From: Exophiala sp. HKRS030
Lineage: Eukaryota > Ascomycota > Eurotiomycetes > Chaetothyriales > Herpotrichiellaceae
DNA: 64,000 bases
Reading direction: 5' to 3'
Assembly: GCA_023897205.1 (NCBI GenBank)
Contig: JAHWDD010000007.1
Location: forward strand, 2,790,001-2,854,000
A program made the position numbers and the translations under genes. The stretch's first letter is position 1, and every line of letters begins with the position of its first letter. Positions 1 through 10,208 of this stretch are shown here, piece by piece. Under the pieces are notes generated by a model that saw only the letters and a program-made list of their open reading frames with translations, did not search any database and was not told the DNA's origin.

Positions 1-1473
1 CCCGGAGATCGAGTCTTGGCCAAGACATATCCTCAGAAACAGAACGACGTGTATACTTCGCTGGACTTCATCAAAGTGCTTCGACCTTCACCAAAACGTG
101 AAGGTATCACGCCGGGATGTGAGCACTTTTCCAAATGCTCTGGATGTCAATTACAGATGTTGTCATATGACGACCAATTGAAGCACAAAAAGACAATTGT
201 GGAGAAGGCATTCGAACGCTTCTCGAATCTCGATCCCTCTCTGATTCCGAAGGTTGGCGATACCATTGGTTCTCCATTGCAATACAGCTACCGAACGAAG
301 CTCACACCGCACTACGATTCGATGCCCAAAAACAAGAAGGAAAACCGATCTGATCAACCCCCACGGATAGGATTCTGTGTAAAGAATACACGGTTCACAA
401 TGGACATTGAGCAATGCCCTATCGCAACTCCGATACTGAACGAAGGCATGAAGATTGAGAGGAAGAGAGTGCACGAAAAGTATCATGGCAATCCTGGCGG
501 AGCAACGATCCTCCTCCGTGAATCGACGTCTCGGAAGAGGACAACCACAGGCGGTTCGTCTCCTGGATCAGTGCAAACACAGAAGCCCAAGTCTCTTATC
601 ATCGGCGATGAATCTTCTTCAACCAGCGACATCGCAACCGGCAATGAATCGCCCAGCTCAATAGTTCTCCCACACCCAGTTCCCACAAGTACCGAACTAA
701 GCTACGATGCGCAGGGCATGCCACGCATCATCAACACATACCCAACCCACGTCGACACGAAGACGTACATCTCGCAGAACAACGCGCTGGCGACAGAATA
801 CATCGGCGACTTCTCCTTCCAAACAGTCGCCAACTCATTCTTCCAAAACAACAACTCGATCCTCCCTGGCTTCCTCAACTACGTACGAGACAACTGCATC
901 CCCCAAACCAAACCTACCAGCGAATCCACCACCACCACCCCAGACCTACCCATCAAATACCTCCTGGACGCCTACTGCGGCTCCGGGCTATTCGCCGTTG
1001 CGCTCTCGCCACTATTCTCATCCGTACTGGGCATCGACGTGGACGTGCGGGGGATCGAAGCAGCACGGATCAACGCGCAGAACAACGGGGTGCCAAACGC
1101 GGGCTTCATCGCCGCCGACGCCGACCAATTGTTCGCCGACGTGCCGTTCCCGCCGGACCAGACCATGGTCGTCATCGACCCGCCACGCAAAGGCGCAAGC
1201 ATCGATTTCCTGTCCCAATTGTGCCATTTCGGCCCAAAACGTGTCGTCTATGTCAGTTGCAACGTGCACACCCAAGCCCGCGATGTCGGCTACTTGGTCC
1301 AGGGATTTGGCGCAAAGTATCGCTATGAGATACAGTCGTTGAGGGGCTTTGACTTTTTCCCCCAGACTGGCCATGTCGAGGGCTTGTGCTTCCTGGATAG
1401 AGTGCCTGACGCGATTGAAAAGGATGTTGTTGAGAGCGCAGAGCCTACTGCAGAGGTAGGGAAGGCGCCTTAG
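1..1473 (+). CDS. TRM2: tRNA (uracil-5-)-methyltransferase Trm2, 5'-truncated by the window edge
   Basis: SAM-dependent enzyme of the TrmA/RumA family, expected to make m5U54 in the T-loop of tRNAs. The frame is open from base 1 (PGDRVLAKTYPQ, the end of a TRAM-like domain), so the true start lies outside the window. A cysteine cluster C-x5-C-x2-C (CEHFSKCSGC) follows. Then come the FFQNNNS motif, the SAM-binding segment LLDAYCGSGLFAVAL, the VIDPPRKG motif, the catalytic cysteine in VVYVSCNVHTQARD (codon 1258-1260) and the general-base motif FPQTGHVE. About 60 residues of Ser/Thr-rich sequence (roughly bases 510-690) are inserted between the central domain and the methyltransferase core. The gene ends convergently with ARP3. 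The family call is secure; the N-terminus cannot be judged. Confidence 0.93.
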   Translation, partial: PGDRVLAKTYPQKQNDVYTSLDFIKVLRPSPKREGITPGCEHFSKCSGCQLQMLSYDDQLKHKKTIVEKAFERFSNLDPSLIPKVGDTIGSPLQYSYRTKLTPHYDSMPKNKKENRSDQPPRIGFCVKNTRFTMDIEQCPIATPILNEGMKIERKRVHEKYHGNPGGATILLRESTSRKRTTTGGSSPGSVQTQKPKSLIIGDESSSTSDIATGNESPSSIVLPHPVPTSTELSYDAQGMPRIINTYPTHVDTKTYISQNNALATEYIGDFSFQTVANSFFQNNNSILPGFLNYVRDNCIPQTKPTSESTTTTPDLPIKYLLDAYCGSGLFAVALSPLFSSVLGIDVDVRGIEAARINAQNNGVPNAGFIAADADQLFADVPFPPDQTMVVIDPPRKGASIDFLSQLCHFGPKRVVYVSCNVHTQARDVGYLVQGFGAKYRYEIQSLRGFDFFPQTGHVEGLCFLDRVPDAIEKDVVESAEPTAEVGKAP

Positions 1474-1813
1474 CATTGTAGGTGGTTGAAACTTGCCACG
1501 CACCATTCTCACGGGTTCTGGAGACGACGCGCGACGGGTGATGGGTGGATGGAGGGAGTGGGTGCGTGCGGACATTTGCAATACGAGCTGTTGTCTTGAG
1601 CAAGATACAATAAGGGCTTCCTCAAAGTTGTCAATTCAATACTCTTTGTGGGCTATGCATACCTAGGACCGGAGTTGGGAGATGAAAATTGTCAATAGCT
1701 TCTAGCCGTGTATGAATAGTTGAAATAGATTCTCACTTTCACATTTCTTGGAAAATCTGGATTTTTATTTTGCTCACGACAATATCTTCGTGTCTCGTCA
1801 CGCTGTACCATAT
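1474..1813. other. intergenic, shared 3' region of TRM2 and ARP3
   Basis: 340 bp between two convergent genes. It must hold both transcript ends. I see no ORF, RNA gene or repeat in it. Confidence 0.6.
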
Positions 1814-3285
1814 CTAAGTGCTTCCTGGCCCTCCTAGCAAAGCGAATCTGCGTACAATGCTAGGACCCACTTCATCATATTCTGCCTTGGTATGACAGTA
1901 GCTTCTAAATTCTGGTGTTTGACCAAGTAAGCTACCACCAAACCATGGTCCATGTCGTTGCCGCTTGTGTGTGACAACTTGAACCTCTAGCCCACCGCTT
2001 TTGACACCACCACTTCTAGCCTCAGATGCTCGAATTCTAGCATCGACCAGATGCCGAATGTCTCGTTGCAATCGACGGCCAAAGTCCTTGTATAGAGTGG
2101 ATCCACCAGAAAGTACGATATTCTTGTACAGACCTCTTCGAACATCTATAGGCGAGGATTGGATAACGCCATCCACAACAGTTGGAAGAGGAGTTAGAAA
2201 GTCGGAAGAGTAGATCTCGGGATTAAAGAAAATTTCGGGAGCAAGAAAGCGTTCGTAACCGACGTCGATGGTGATGGATCGCCCATTAGGAGACGTGACA
2301 GTGTGTTTGAGAAATCGATCGGGCTCCTTGTCATAGCGGGCAAACTCCTTGACGATATCGGGACAGACGTAACAATATTCCTCCTTGACCTTTTCGGCTG
2401 TTTTCAGACTACTGTCTGGTTCACCTCGATCTCTGAGCAGACTCTGGACAAAGTACGTGATGTCTCGACCGGCGATTGGTATACTTTTGATGGAAGACCC
2501 AATGACATATCCTTCTGCAACTGGGATAACGTGAGTAACACCATCACCAGAATCGATGACTGTTCCGGTAAGAGATCGATCTGTGACTTTTGAAGACGTC
2601 CATGATGCAGCCAATGCCAAGACCGCTTGGACAGCGATGTACAGACCAGCACAGTTGAAGGACTCAAACATGATCTCCGCAGTGTTTTCTCGGTTTTCGG
2701 GAGGATTTAGAGGCTATCACTGAGTCAGCATCGGTTCAGCTTCACGAACAGGATCACCCACCGGCTCGGTGAGAAGGAAATAATGGTCCTCAGGTTCCAC
2801 TCTTAGATATTTGAATATTGAGTTGGACCAAAATCGTTCCATGTGATCCCAGTTTTCGATCTGACCGTGCCTGATAGGATAGTGTACACCATAGCCAGGA
2901 CCATTACCGGCCGCAAGCGCTTCATCACCAATGAAGAAGTCTAGATCTTCGGTCCCTCTCTTGCCTGCGAGATTTGACCCAGGCCCGGCGCCTCCAGTCA
3001 AAAATGACGGTTTGTTCGCAACCGCAGGGCGACCAGAGCCCGACCCGGCTGCACTTCCAGCTCCTTGTTTTGTTGCGATAGCGGTGGGAAAAACCCATGA
3101 GGGGGCATCGTTTCCGGCAAATCCTGGGGAGGGTTAGTATGGCGAGATTGAGCCCAAGGACAACGCTGGATCGTACCAAGTTTGGAGAAGCCAGTTCCGC
3201 TAAACGGTTCAGTCAGTTGAATTGTCAGCGGAAGTTTCGGGGTTGCTTACTTGTCCATGACAACGGCCGGCGTTTGGGATGCCAT
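1814..3285 (-). CDS. ARP3: Actin-related protein 3 (Arp2/3 complex), four exons
   Basis: Core ATP-binding subunit of the Arp2/3 complex, which nucleates branched actin at endocytic patches. Exons read on the minus strand: 3285-3251, 3199-3177, 3123-2762 and 2713-1814. All donors are GT, all acceptors AG, and phases join exactly to 439 residues, the usual Arp3 length. The phosphate-1 loop ([16 protein letters not shown]) is split across the first three exons. Other landmarks are phosphate-2 [13 protein letters not shown], the adenosine motif [17 protein letters not shown] and the C-terminal RRFALLGG. The start at 3285 gives [11 protein letters not shown], an actin-family N-terminus. Exon 2 is a 23-nt microexon. 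No frame errors were found. Confidence 0.95.
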
Positions 3286-4614
3286 ATTGTAGAGTTCCGC
3301 GAGATCGACGGGCAGCAAGAATGAGAAGAGTGGTGGATCGGGGCGGGGGAAATGGTCGGTAGAAGAATTATTGAACCAAGTATTTCCTCATGGCAAGTCA
3401 GGAGGAGGAATCTGGGCTGGGAATGGAAGGATATAAACTTCTACTGGAGTCTTGATCAATTGTGGTAGTTGTTGCAGGCAGCTTCAATATTGCTGCGTAG
3501 GGTGCATTGTTCGAGTGAGATGAGATGGTGGAGGGCTCGGATTGTCATAGTGGGCTGCCCGTGGCTGCCTCAGAACTCACGTGACTTACTGTGATCTGCT
3601 TGCTACGGTCGACCCTGTAGCTACCGAAGTGACGCGGCGGCGGCGGAGATGGCTACGGAGTAGACAAGGCAGGCACGCCTTGATGTTCTTGGCACCCGTT
3701 GACGTACAATGGTCCCGACCTGGTATTTTAAGCCATGGCGTATTTCAAGGCTGAGCATCGAGACCAGGTATAAGAATGGCTAGCTAAACTGGCAAGTGAT
3801 GTTCTTAAGAGTATTATATTACTAGACCGTGACCCGCTAGCCTCGGCGGCCTCTAAATTGTTAACAAGAGTAACAAGCGGTCCACCATAATCGACAGGGA
3901 GTAAAGTTTCACGGGGGACTATTGTGCCTACTCAGCAAAACCTCAGTGCCTTTCCCCCGCAAGCACTTTCCTCCATACAAGCCCGGTATCACTAACACCA
4001 TAAAACTTGAATCAAATGACAACACGACCACGTAGAATTAGGAAAGAGCACAGCCATGCTACCTAAAGGGTCGTGGTTGGAAAATCTGGGGCGTAGCAGC
4101 AGGGCGCCAAGCTGACACTCAGTCCTCATATCAAGATCTTGGGTGTTCTGCAAGTGAAGCAAGCACCGGTCTGATTTTCATGATCCTATCCCATGGTTCG
4201 ACCTGAACTTCTTCTTGGGTCATGTTACCATCTCAAATATTATCCCATTCATAAATTCCAGCCTCCGCGGGATCTCACTTTATTATTGACTCGGTGTTCC
4301 AATACACTTATCACATTCTTTTGACATTGAGCCACTGGCTTCGCAACCACCCTCTCCGTTCCTATTGACTCGGTTAGTCCTAGCAGCACTGCTGCAGTCT
4401 TCTACTGTCAACCAATTTCCCCCATAGGCCTGGCGAGATCTAGTGTTGTGTTTTGCGACCCTCACCCGTACACGATCTGTAGGTGTCGATCCCCTCGCTC
4501 ACAAAAATATCACCTGGTGTATTAATCCGATCCATAGCTACCCCTATCGATATTCTGACTATGCCAGTCTTCACCTGATAACATTTGATGCTCCTGTGAC
4601 TTATAATTCGACAA
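3286..4614. other. intergenic, divergent promoter region of ARP3 and the taspase gene
   Basis: 1.33 kb between divergent genes with no convincing ORF. It has a short GCGGCGGCGG run near 3633-3645 and one exact TACGGAGTA at 3654-3662. The 300 bp before the taspase start are pyrimidine-rich, as in other 5' regions of this window. Confidence 0.6.
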
Positions 4615-6237
4615 ATGCCGCGCCGCTCACAGGAAGGGGGTGACATTTCTGCCATCTTCATTCATGCCGGGGCTGGGTATCACAGCCATCAGAATGAGCG
4701 GGTCCATCTGTCGGCTGTCAATGATGCGGCAAAGGTGGGAATGGCAGTCTTGAAGAATGGTGGAGATGCTACGGACGCGGTGGAAATGGCTATCCGGTTA
4801 TTGGAGGATAAAGAAATCACAAATGCAGGTTATGGCAGCAACTTGACCATGGACGGTCAGGTCGAGTGTGATGCAACGATAGTCGATCATTATGGCCGAA
4901 GTGGTGCTGTTGGTGCCATACGACAGGTCAAGAATCCTATTGCAGTGGCCCGGCTTGTCCTTGACGAGTCAACAAAACCTTTGTCTCTGCAACGTGTTCC
5001 CCCCAACTTGCTTGTCGGTTCTGGAGCCACAGACTATGCTGCCGATAAGGGGATCCCTATTCTACCTCCAGACTTCCTCGTGTCCGAGAACGCTCGTGAG
5101 CGCTGGACTCGGTGGCGGCAAGATCTTGAGAATGCTGGTGACAAGAATGCAAGTGTTCATACACAGCAACCAGGACACTCAATCAATCTCTTGCAGCCAA
5201 AAGGCTCTCCATCCCTTGATTCGAACTCAGACCTACATCGAGCTCCAATAACACCAGTACCGTCCCCCTCTGAAAGAGACCAAAGACCAACTATCTCACA
5301 ACTGCCCGCGTTGACGCGGCCGTTGGTAATATCCACTGCTGACATACCTACCTTGGCACATGTGAGAAATTCTCATCCTCAATCACTGCCTTCTAGTCCG
5401 AATCTCACGACCATGTCGGCCAGCAAGAATAGTTTGACCCCGTTTCAAAACAAACAAGTCAATCCGTCCACTCATCCTAGCAACGATCATGGTGAAGACG
5501 CAGTTGATGACCACCTTCCATGGGCTATTCCTGCACCAAAACGCCAGAAACTCAGTGGATCCTTTGATGGGTCGAATCAGGGATTTTATGACGATGATGT
5601 TGTCGATGACTTGCTTTCCCCTCCTGATGAAGGTGGTGACGCTGCGAATCAAGATGATCGTGAGGACAATATAACCGATACCGTAGGGGCTATAGCAATT
5701 GATTGTTATGGCCGGATTGCTGCAGCTTCGTCGTCTGGGGGAATTGGAATGAAGCACAAAGGCCGGTGTGGTCCTGCGGCACTTGTCGGGATCGGCACTG
5801 CGGTCATCCCCATTGATAGTGATGATCCCAGTCAGACCTGCGTGGCTACTGTGACAAGTGGCACAGGGGAACATATGGCAACTACAACGGCCGCAGCAAC
5901 AGCTGCAGATCGCATCTACGCATCAGTAAGGAAAGAGAATGGGCGTTTGATCGAGTGCAACGAAGATGAAGCAATGTTCTCGGTCATACAACAAGACTTT
6001 ATGAAGCACCCTGGAGTTACACACAGCCATTGCACAGGGGCAATTGGAATCCTAGCGGTGAAGAAGTGCCGAGATGGCATCTACTTTTACTTTGGCCACA
6101 ACACGGATTCGTTTGCACTGGCGTCTATGCATTCCGAGGAACGGAAGCCAGTTTGCACAATGTCTCGGAGTAAAGGCCATGGGTCGATTGCACAAGGAGG
6201 TCGAGTTTCCCGATCCAAGTATGCCCGTCCTCGGTGA
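4615..6237 (+). CDS. Taspase-type threonine aspartase (Ntn hydrolase, asparaginase-2 family)
   Basis: A single-exon protein of 540 residues. The N-terminal half carries the asparaginase-2 fold: IHAGAGYHS, then KNGGDATDAVEMAIRLLED, NAGYGSNLT and VECDATIVD. After a long low-complexity insert (about residues 165-345, rich in Ser, Pro and Asp) the second half begins at D-TVGAIAIDCYGRIAAASSSGG. In the family the Thr of this DTVGA motif (codon 5680-5682, residue 356) is released by autoproteolysis and becomes the catalytic N-terminal nucleophile of the beta subunit. The glycine-rich GGIGMKHKGRCGPAA and TGTGEH-like segment (SGTGEHMATT) of the beta subunit follow. The GAG-D-TVGA context fits taspase 1 better than plain L-asparaginase. 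Its substrate in fungi is not known to me. It is convergent with TFB4. Confidence 0.85.
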   Translation: MPRRSQEGGDISAIFIHAGAGYHSHQNERVHLSAVNDAAKVGMAVLKNGGDATDAVEMAIRLLEDKEITNAGYGSNLTMDGQVECDATIVDHYGRSGAVGAIRQVKNPIAVARLVLDESTKPLSLQRVPPNLLVGSGATDYAADKGIPILPPDFLVSENARERWTRWRQDLENAGDKNASVHTQQPGHSINLLQPKGSPSLDSNSDLHRAPITPVPSPSERDQRPTISQLPALTRPLVISTADIPTLAHVRNSHPQSLPSSPNLTTMSASKNSLTPFQNKQVNPSTHPSNDHGEDAVDDHLPWAIPAPKRQKLSGSFDGSNQGFYDDDVVDDLLSPPDEGGDAANQDDREDNITDTVGAIAIDCYGRIAAASSSGGIGMKHKGRCGPAALVGIGTAVIPIDSDDPSQTCVATVTSGTGEHMATTTAAATAADRIYASVRKENGRLIECNEDEAMFSVIQQDFMKHPGVTHSHCTGAIGILAVKKCRDGIYFYFGHNTDSFALASMHSEERKPVCTMSRSKGHGSIAQGGRVSRSKYARPR

Positions 6238-6744
6238 GACAAGGATTCGATGAGCAGAAATATTACCTGAAAACATTTGCACGACGATTAGAAGACCCAT
6301 AAAGTGTCAGGCACAAGCACGAGGGTCAGACTTGAGGAAAGGGGGCTTGTTAGCACGGCGGTAACTATCGTTTGCAGGTGAGCAGCATGAGGACTTCGAG
6401 GAGCAGATGAGCGTACAGGGCTTTCGATTGCGCTCATCTCGGTAGCACTCATTTTTGCGAGCATTCCTAAATAGTAACTTAGAGTAAGACACGGCTCCTA
6501 GAATCCAGAATTTTAATTCCTATCACACGTTATGTGTATTTGGCTCTTGAGAAATTGTCAAGATTGTTACTGGCAGAGGAGGAGGGAAAAAGACATCTGG
6601 CTGAAGCCTCATTGGATCTGTCTTCCTGCCCACGAGTGAGACCGACCTTGAGCTATTCATTACACGAGAGGATCACCAGACGGCACGGCGACGACAATGC
6701 CGTCCTGTCGCTCACACAACCCCCCCAAAAGAGATGGAATATCC
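6238..6744. other. intergenic between the taspase gene and TFB4 (convergent)
   Basis: 507 bp holding the 3' ends of two convergent genes. No supported ORF, RNA or repeat seen. Confidence 0.55.
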
Positions 6745-8298
6745 TTATTTCGCTTTCGCCTTGACCTTCCTCCTGGGCACGACGACAGGGCGAGCGCCAT
6801 AATTACCCAAACTCAGATGCGTGCCGCAGGTGAGACAGTCGCCGTTGTCGGGCACGGCGCAGAAGATGCTCAGACAGATACTGCAGACGAAGCCCGTGGA
6901 CACGACGTTGCGGTGGCAGAAGCACGCGGCGCGGAAATCGACGTCGATGCGCGTCGGCAGGATCAGGTGTGCGGACCGTGTGGTCGGTGAGGGGAGGAAG
7001 GATGTTAGGAGGTAGGTTAGTAGGGCTTGGCTGGCTTTTGATGCTGTTGATGAGGAGGCAGGGGACGAGGTAGAGGCCGGCTGCTTGGAGGGGAGTTGGA
7101 CGGGGATGAAGATGCCTTTGGTGGCATCGGCGGCTTGTTGGAGGAATACGGTTGAGTTGGATGATGGGTCGGCTGGTGAGGAGGAGGAGGAGGATGGTGA
7201 GGTTTGGGGCAAGGGCAATGATAGGATGTCGATGGGAATGGACAGACGTTGGCACGCGAAGATGGCGTTCATGATGGGGATGTATTGGTGTGCTAGATCG
7301 GTTGAGGGCGAGGCCGAGATCAGCAGGATACGTGACTGCAGCGACGTGTTGCGTGCTTCATTGGTTGATGAGGTCAGTTGGTGGCCGCTGCCTGTGCCAT
7401 CGTTGGCTGTGCTGTTGCCGCCACCGCCGCTGCCGATCAGCGATTCGGCGTATGTGATGGATTCTCGGTTGATGTGGCTCAGTGCTAGGGTCAGAGCTCC
7501 GGCGATCATGGTTGATGTGCTACTGGCAACGGCTTCGGGAGTGGTGTTGGATAGCAGAAGGGTGAGGTTTCGCACTAGTTCTTCCTCGACTAGGCGGAAG
7601 GGTCGGTATTTGTTGCCTGAGGAGTTGGAGTGTCGTGATGAGGGCGTTGATGTCGATGTCGACGTTGATGATAAGAGAGAGTTCGAGGGTTTCGAGGGTT
7701 GAAATGGGCCAGTGAGTTTTAGGCGTTTGGTTGAGTCGGTAAGATCTTGAGGTTCACCTGCTAGGCCATGTGCAGGTTGACGTTTTTGACGATCTTGAGA
7801 AGATCGTGGGAGGCGCTGTTCGGTGGCAGTGGGGTATAGCCATTGTGCTTTATCGCAGTGGGAAGCGATGACGGCGACTCTGTTGGTGTAGTTGGCGGCG
7901 AGATGGGCATTGATGAAAACGAGAAGGTTGGCAACCGTCGCCGATAGGGTGAGTGTTGGGGACAGCAAGGTCCAGGCGGCGGGATTGGTGTCGAGGATGA
8001 TGGTCAGTAGTGACGGGGATAGTTCTGGGTATCATGTGTTCAGCCTTGTTCAGTTGATATGTAGAGCCTCGTCATAATGTATGGGGTTTACTCGATTGGG
8101 TTAGGAACAAAAGAGAAAGTGAACACCAAAAGTTGCCTCTAAACTCCGTGATCTCGAAGGGCCTGGAACGGCGAGGATGGGATGGGTTGCAGGGCTTGGA
8201 GCGAGGGGCCGGGAAAGAATGCAGGATGTAGATTAGCTTGCATGGAACTCACCGTGGGTTGGTTTTTCGAAGTGCTCGGTGCCGTCGACTGCATTCAT
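6745..8298 (-). CDS. TFB4: TFIIH core subunit Tfb4 (p34), two exons
   Basis: Subunit of the TFIIH core, acting in RNA polymerase II initiation and nucleotide excision repair. Exon 1 is 8298-8253 (MNAVDGTEHFEKPTH plus one base); a 228-bp intron with donor GTGAGT and acceptor CAG follows; exon 2 is 8024-6745. This gives 441 residues. The N-terminal von Willebrand-like fold starts with SLLTIILDTNPAAW and continues through VFINAHLAANYTNRVAVIASH, then RILLISASPSTDLAHQYIPIMNAIFACQ. The C-terminal zinc-binding region has the series CFCH, CSIC, C and CLTC (about residues 385-420), the typical p34 C4 finger. Ser/Thr-rich linkers are inserted around residues 95-150 and 290-340. No frame error. The promoter region is shared with SHE4. 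Confidence 0.92.
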
Positions 8299-10208
8299 GA
8301 TGATGCCGGCGATAAGTGGATCAGATCAAGGTTGAGATTGATAAGGTTAAGAAGTTCTGGAGGGGGAAAGGAAAAGGTGGATGTTGTGAACCGTCAATTG
8401 ACAATCGGTCCGGTTTTTCCAAGAAGAGAGGGAGAGACAGATACGAGTCGGCAGCCTTGTCAAGCCGCCACCTGGAGCCTTGTCAGGTTCTGAGTTTGGA
8501 GTGGCACGGACGCGGTTGGCATTTGCGTCAGAATCTTCCCGAATTCCCAACAGGCCCAAAGGGTCAAGGATTCTGAGCAGGCTTGGCCTAGTTAGAAGCA
8601 TGCCTAGAAGGTATGAAAGTATGACGCCCTGACGCCCTGACGCCCTGAAGTCCTGAAGGCTCTCTGGCCTGACACCTACTAGGTGCTTACTGTACGGATA
8701 CAGTGGTTAGAAGGCCAGAGCAAGCCTCTATGCAATTGCTTGATGAGCAAGGCCCGATTACTACGGAGTAGTTGGCTAACTAGTTGACTAGTTGACAAGT
8801 TAAGAGAGTTAGTCAGTTGCTTGTTTAGTTACTTACTGTAGCCAGTTAGTGCGTGAAATTATGTGAATGATAGCATGTTCAGTGGGAAGTCGTGGCAAGT
8901 CTACCGATACGGAGTACAAAGGATGTTGAATACTCATGCACAATGTAGACTGACGGAGTCCGTGACCATTTTGACCCTTTTGACCATTAATTTAGAACCA
9001 GAGGCGGAAACAAATAATGAGTCAGAAAGCACATGCTAATTTCCGTCATCTGTTAAAAAGGCAGAATGAAAAAGAAAATTGGCCTGTTGTGTTTACCACA
9101 TGCCGACTTCCAAGGTTTCCCCAAGGACCAAAAAGATACGAGGCAAAGTACCTAGGTTCCTGGCAGGCACTGTATGTACTCTTGACAGTTTGCATACTAT
9201 CTATCGCCTACCCAGATAGGTATCTAAAGCCGTTCTTTTTTTTTCTTTCTCTTGTATCATTCCCACTTTGCCATTCTCAGCATAATCTGCCGACTACTCC
9301 GTTGGTTCCTGGCTTGTATCTTAGGCTTCTGGGCTCCTAGGCTTCTAGGCTCCTGCTGCTAGGCTAGGCTCCTGCCAGGTGCTCCTTCCCATCTTTAGTG
9401 CTTTCTCTCTACCGAGTACCTAGTAGGTACACTAGGTACACTAGGTAGTTACTCGTTCAGCCGTGACGAGTTAGTCGTTCCTTCCACTCAGTCGAAATTT
9501 GCACCCCACGTGGACATTTTTCACATCCTTTTCCAACAATCCACCAATCCATCAATTTCACTCCACGCTGATCCTTGATCTCTCACCAGGTCTGTGACAA
9601 CTGACCTGTGTCCATCCTCCTACGATTCCTCCAGTCCTACCGTTCTACAGTCCTACACACCTCCAACACATAACGCTTGAGCCTCTATCTCTGTCCAACC
9701 TCATAAAGAAGAAAACTCCGCCTCACCTCCCGCCAGCTCCCGTCCAATCAAACTGTCATCCACGTCCTACGTGCTTAATCCAACAAGCGCATTTGTTATT
9801 CTCAAACACGTACCTTCAAACCCTCCATCCACTTCCTCCCTTAAATCCGCCAGCCTCATTCCTAATCTTCACCCTCCGTTCTTCGCTCCTCGCCTTTCGC
9901 CTCTCGCCTTTACGCCTGGCTCCTCTTGGTCATCGACAAAAAGTTGCATCTCATCTAGCCAGCACATACTTATTCCCTGCTGACTTCATCCTCGCTTTCT
10001 CGACTCGTCTTCCACCAAATTCCAGGTTGCTTTTCTGCCGCCACAAGATTTTTCGCCTCCAATTCCAGGCCATGCCTTTCACTTCATAATCTCACGTCAC
10101 CCGTCGACTTTTCTTGTCAACACTTTGGACTTAACTTCCACCACAGACTTCCTTTCTCTGTCGTTTTCCGACTGCTGCTGTCCCTTTTTCTCTGTTTGTA
10201 TTCCTCAA
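8299..10208. other. intergenic, divergent region between TFB4 and SHE4
   Basis: 1.9 kb without a supported ORF. Contents: the TGACGCCC direct repeat at 8622-8645, two TACGGAGTA motifs (8762-8770 and 8908-8916), a TAGTTGAC/GTTAGT-rich patch at about 8770-8835, TAGGTACACTAGGTACAC short repeats at about 9420-9450, and a strongly pyrimidine-rich stretch from about 9500 to 10200 that is probably the SHE4 promoter and 5' leader. Confidence 0.55.
8622..8645. repeat. short direct repeat, three perfect TGACGCCC units
   Basis: Three head-to-tail copies of the 8-mer TGACGCCC, followed by two degenerate units (TGAAGTCC, TGAAGGCT) to about 8661. It lies about 320 bp upstream of the TFB4 start codon. No function can be assigned. 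Confidence 0.8.

Noticed and set aside
1018..1581. 187-codon minus-strand open frame
   Set aside because: Antisense shadow of TRM2; the sense frame carries all methyltransferase motifs.
5383..5874. 163-codon minus-strand open frame
   Set aside because: Antisense of the taspase gene; no domain.
7085..7702. 205-codon plus-strand open frame
   Set aside because: Antisense shadow of TFB4 exon 2, produced by its GC-rich third positions.
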